DNA of 64,000 bases from an uncultured Alteromonadaceae bacterium (lineage in GTDB: Bacteria; Pseudomonadota; Gammaproteobacteria; Enterobacterales; Alteromonadaceae): positions 27,282 through 91,281 of the forward strand of contig CANMXU010000020.1 in the NCBI GenBank assembly GCA_947501935.1. Direction: 5' to 3'. The notes under the pieces are model-generated. The model searched no databases. It worked only from the letters and a program-made list of their open reading frames with translations, and was not told the origin of the DNA. A program made the translations under genes and the position numbers. This document shows, piece by piece, positions 61,337 to 64,000 of this stretch. The first letter of the stretch is position 1. Every line of letters begins with the position of its first letter.

Positions 61337-61352
61337 TTCAGATCTAATTCAG
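61337..61352 (+). promoter_or_regulatory. PmrA/QseB-like direct repeat (GH2 gene)
   Basis: TTCAG-ATCTAA-TTCAG, both boxes identical, 11-bp period, 72 bp before the GH2 start codon. Confidence 0.6.
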
Positions 61353-61408
61353 AAAACTTTTTTAAGCTACTGCCTATAAGTCAAATTTTCGATTTTTAGG
61401 AGCAGTAA

Positions 61409-63814
61409 ATGCGGTACATTTTAAAAGGGGTTAAGTGGTTTTTCATTGCAATAGTTGCATTGATAATTCTACTTGTTTTGGCATGGCCATTTATCGCGCC
61501 GAAAATGGCAGATGGCAAGTATGAAAATTTTTATAAAAATCATGTTGCTAAAGTACCCGAGAATGCTACAGCTGAAATTAAAGGCGCGCAGCCGAACATT
61601 GCTTGTGGCGGTACAGCTGGTCAGTATAACTGGGGCGAACAAGCAAGACAGTATGTTTCACTAAATGGTACCTGGCAAGTAGAGCAGGGGATGATGAATA
61701 CTCAAATTCCTGACACATTTACTCACACTGCTGCGGTTCCCGGTCTACTTGCTGATGCAAGCCCTGCATTTAATGGTTTAGGCCAACCAAGTGATAAACG
61801 TGATGTTTTTTGGTATAAACGTGAATTCCAAGCACCTGAATCAGCGGCTGATACCGCTTTATTGTGTATCGCCAAAGTAAAATATGGTGCAAAAGTGTGG
61901 GTTAATGGTATTGAGGTAGGCGAGCACTATGGTGCTTTCACACAAGCTGAGTTTAACCTAGCCAATGCAATTATATGGGGCGATAACAATGAACTGGTTG
62001 TGCGTGTTGGCGCAGAGCGTAGTCAAATCCCTGCTTTTATTCCAACTGGTCAAGACAATGAAAAAGAATATTGGATGCCCGGCATTTGGGATGATGTAAA
62101 CTTACTCTTTACCGGCGCGCAAACTGTTGTTCGCACCAAAGTAGAAACAGATATTGAAACCGCTATTGCCACTATTTTTACCACCATACAAAATAATAGC
62201 AACCAAGAAGCGACCTTTGAATTAACCAATACACTTCGTGAGTGGAAAAGTAACCAAGGCGCTTCTAATAAAGCCAGTACTTTTGTTACCTTAGCCGCCG
62301 GTGAAAGTAAAACCCTTGAACAGCAAGTAAAAGCTAAGTCGATGCAATTATGGACCTTATCATCACCTTTTTTATATGTCGCTGATAGTCAAATCAAAAT
62401 GAACGACAAACTTGTTGATGATCGAGCAACTCGCTTTGGTTTTCGTCATGTGCAATGGAAAGGTGGGGACCAACGCGGCTTTTATTTAAACGGTGAAAAA
62501 ACTTACTTACGTGGTTCAAACTTTTCTTTAGGCCGTTTTTTCGAAGATCCTAACGCAGGCACATTAACTTGGAATGAAGCTTGGGTGCGAAAGCTATTTA
62601 CCAGTTATCCAAAAGATTATCACTGGAATTTATTCCGTACCAGCTTAGGTCGTATGCCTAACTTTTGGTATGACATTGCTGACGAAGAAGGCTTTTTGAT
62701 TGATGATGAATTTGCCTATTGGACCTTAATGGGCGGCATGAAGGACACAGAAACTCATAAATTTGACCAAGCGCACCTTGAATGGTCAATCGTTGAGTTA
62801 GAAAAAGAATTTACTAGTTGGATCCAAGAAAATTGGAATCATGCTTCTATAGCCTGGTGGAGTGCATCAAATGAAACAACAGATCTTAAGTCATTTGATA
62901 CCATAACTAATGTTCGTCAATTAGACCCAACCAGACAATGGGAAAATGGTGGTTGGCAAAAGCCGCATCACCCAGATGACCCAATTGAAGATCACCCTTA
63001 CATTTATGCCGCAAACTTTAACCCTATGCTGGCACTTTTAGGCGGCAATCAAGCTGAAGGCATTGAAGCGCTTGATCATAACCCTGGGCAACCTAAAATG
63101 CCGACAGAACTTGCCAGTGTTGTAGTTATGACTTATCCGTCTGCTCATAACCCTTATATTATTAATGAATATGGTTGGTTGTGGTTAAACCGTGATGGCA
63201 GCCCAACAAAATTAACAGATAAAATTTACCCGCGTTTATTAGGCGATGAAAACAATACCGATACAAGACGTGAAGCATGGGCGTATTTACATGCCGGGCT
63301 AACAGGCTTTTGGCGAGCAAAACGTGGTTATCAAGGCGTTCAACATTTTGCTTATTTAAGTCATTCTAAACCGGGCACCGCTTATACCAGTGATAACTTC
63401 ATTGATTTAGAAAACTTAGTAATGGAACCTCGCTGGCATGAATACAGCAAAAATGTTTGGTCACCTGCTGCTGTATACATCGACAAATGGACCGATGATT
63501 ATCAGCGTGGTGAAAAAGCCGAGATTCCGTTAATTATGATTAACGATCATCACTTTACCATGAACGGTGAAGTGCAAATATTTGCAACTGATCAAGCGGG
63601 CAATGTATTAACTAAATCAGAGCGTGTAAAAGTTAGCATTGAAAAAAATGGTGAACAATCATTTGAACTTGAGCTCACCATTCCTAAGCAACAGGCGTTT
63701 GTTTTATTTGCACAACTTGTTTACCAAGACAGTGAATTAAACCATGTTGTTGATAAACGTAAAGTTGGCTTTAAACACCCAGGTGTAGAAGTCGCCAGTA
63801 AGCCCATTTTGTAA
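61409..63814 (+). CDS. Glycoside hydrolase family 2 protein, membrane-anchored
   Basis: 801 residues. An N-terminal hydrophobic helix (about 9-29) anchors it or acts as signal. Sugar-binding and immunoglobulin-like domains occupy about 75-350 (DVFWYKREFQAP, YGAKVWVNGIEVGEHYGAFT). The barrel from about 360 has the acid/base glutamate in WWSASNET and the nucleophile in YIINEYGW. GH2 includes beta-galactosidase, glucuronidase, mannosidase and related activities; the exact sugar is unclear. The gene has its own TTCAG box and follows the esterase. Confidence 0.88.
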   Translation: MRYILKGVKWFFIAIVALIILLVLAWPFIAPKMADGKYENFYKNHVAKVPENATAEIKGAQPNIACGGTAGQYNWGEQARQYVSLNGTWQVEQGMMNTQIPDTFTHTAAVPGLLADASPAFNGLGQPSDKRDVFWYKREFQAPESAADTALLCIAKVKYGAKVWVNGIEVGEHYGAFTQAEFNLANAIIWGDNNELVVRVGAERSQIPAFIPTGQDNEKEYWMPGIWDDVNLLFTGAQTVVRTKVETDIETAIATIFTTIQNNSNQEATFELTNTLREWKSNQGASNKASTFVTLAAGESKTLEQQVKAKSMQLWTLSSPFLYVADSQIKMNDKLVDDRATRFGFRHVQWKGGDQRGFYLNGEKTYLRGSNFSLGRFFEDPNAGTLTWNEAWVRKLFTSYPKDYHWNLFRTSLGRMPNFWYDIADEEGFLIDDEFAYWTLMGGMKDTETHKFDQAHLEWSIVELEKEFTSWIQENWNHASIAWWSASNETTDLKSFDTITNVRQLDPTRQWENGGWQKPHHPDDPIEDHPYIYAANFNPMLALLGGNQAEGIEALDHNPGQPKMPTELASVVVMTYPSAHNPYIINEYGWLWLNRDGSPTKLTDKIYPRLLGDENNTDTRREAWAYLHAGLTGFWRAKRGYQGVQHFAYLSHSKPGTAYTSDNFIDLENLVMEPRWHEYSKNVWSPAAVYIDKWTDDYQRGEKAEIPLIMINDHHFTMNGEVQIFATDQAGNVLTKSERVKVSIEKNGEQSFELELTIPKQQAFVLFAQLVYQDSELNHVVDKRKVGFKHPGVEVASKPIL

Positions 63815-63824
63815 CACTCCCTCC

Positions 63825-63863
63825 AGCTAACCGAACCGCTGCTTGCATGTTCGGTTAAGCTTT
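63825..63863 (+). terminator. Terminator of the GH2 gene
   Basis: AGCTAACCGAAC pairs with GTTCGGTTAAGCT (one bulged A) around a 12-nt loop, followed by a short T run. Confidence 0.8.
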
Positions 63864-63938
63864 CACACGCTTAATATTATTACAGTCATCACTAAGCAGT
63901 GCTTAAATGTATTAGCACAAGTCAGTGATCTGATCAAG

Positions 63939-64000
63939 TCAGGCCGCACACTTTTCTCTTACATTTTCAAACTCAACCGGGGACATGTCATTTAATGTCG
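63939..64000 (-). mobile_element. IS3-family transposase C-terminus (partial)
   Basis: Translated from the right edge on the minus strand, the last 19 complete codons before a TGA at 63941-63939 read LNDMSPVEFENVREKCAA at the end. The LNDMSPVEFE segment is the usual C-terminus of IS3-family OrfB integrases. The rest of the element lies beyond the window. I could not define its terminal repeat; the boundary is somewhere between 63864 and 63939. Confidence 0.75.

Noticed and set aside
1..64000. CRISPR arrays, prophage or toxin-antitoxin operons
   Set aside because: No regularly spaced repeats, phage structural genes or paired toxin-antitoxin genes were seen.

Overview
The window looks like the chromosome of an AT-rich marine gammaproteobacterium of the Alteromonadales (Colwellia/Thalassotalea-like). 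This is inferred from gene content and order: a tusDCB-tusE cluster beside yccA, TonB-dependent uptake, DUF1800/DUF1501 and SEC-C proteins, many cyclic-di-GMP proteins and long oxidative sugar-acid pathways. No taxonomic marker was searched.

Positions 1-21.7 kb are mostly housekeeping and small accessory genes. They hold the end of a TPR-like protein, a DUF1800/DUF1501 pair, an FGGY sugar kinase, a membrane-anchored tri-heme cytochrome, a transglutaminase-like/TPR lipoprotein, a phosphoribosyltransferase, an EAL-HDOD protein, a glutaredoxin, an MFS permease and the tRNA-thiolation sulfur relay tusDCB-tusE. After these come yccA, tag, a tRNA-Ser(UGA), a SEC-C protein, a RecX-like protein, a B12-binding radical SAM protein and a run of small same-strand genes (DUF3185, GFA, SMI1/KNR4, GNAT and hypotheticals). 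A PAS-GAF-GGDEF-EAL protein closes this part.

Positions 24.7-54.7 kb and 58.4-63.8 kb form a large carbohydrate-use locus. It has a TonB-dependent receptor, a QseBC/PmrAB-like two-component system, an SDR-enolase-FAH triad for a sugar acid, a complete predicted Weimberg (oxidative pentose) pathway, and a hexuronate operon with uronate isomerase and mannonate dehydratase. It also has a membrane-attached GH10 xylanase-family protein, an RND pump, a 2-keto-3-deoxygluconate-type kinase, a SASA-type acetylesterase and a GH2 glycosidase. The best-fitting substrate is a xylose- and glucuronate-containing glycan such as glucuronoxylan (inference). A chemoreceptor, a porin and a small periplasmic binding-like protein follow the Weimberg genes so closely that they may be cotranscribed. 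Inside this locus, at 54.9-58.1 kb, sits a separate methionine module: a MetR-like regulator, a folate-independent methionine synthase (MesD-like) and its partner MesX (DUF1852). The window ends in the tail of an IS3-family transposase.

Two shared promoter motifs tie the locus together. An 11-bp-period direct repeat TTCAG-N6-TT(C/A)A(G/T) lies upstream of eight transcription units: the TonB receptor, the two-component system, the SDR-enolase-FAH triad, GH10, RND, SDR-kdgK, the esterase and GH2. It resembles the known PmrA/QseB box, and a regulator of that family is encoded in the middle. A second motif, GTTAAAAAAGTA, lies 82-87 bp before the start codons of the Weimberg operon, the hexuronate operon and the divergent SDR, and again far upstream of the TonB receptor. 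The most unusual single gene is an Nramp-fold permease in the hexuronate operon that has lost both metal-binding motifs and may carry a sugar acid instead.
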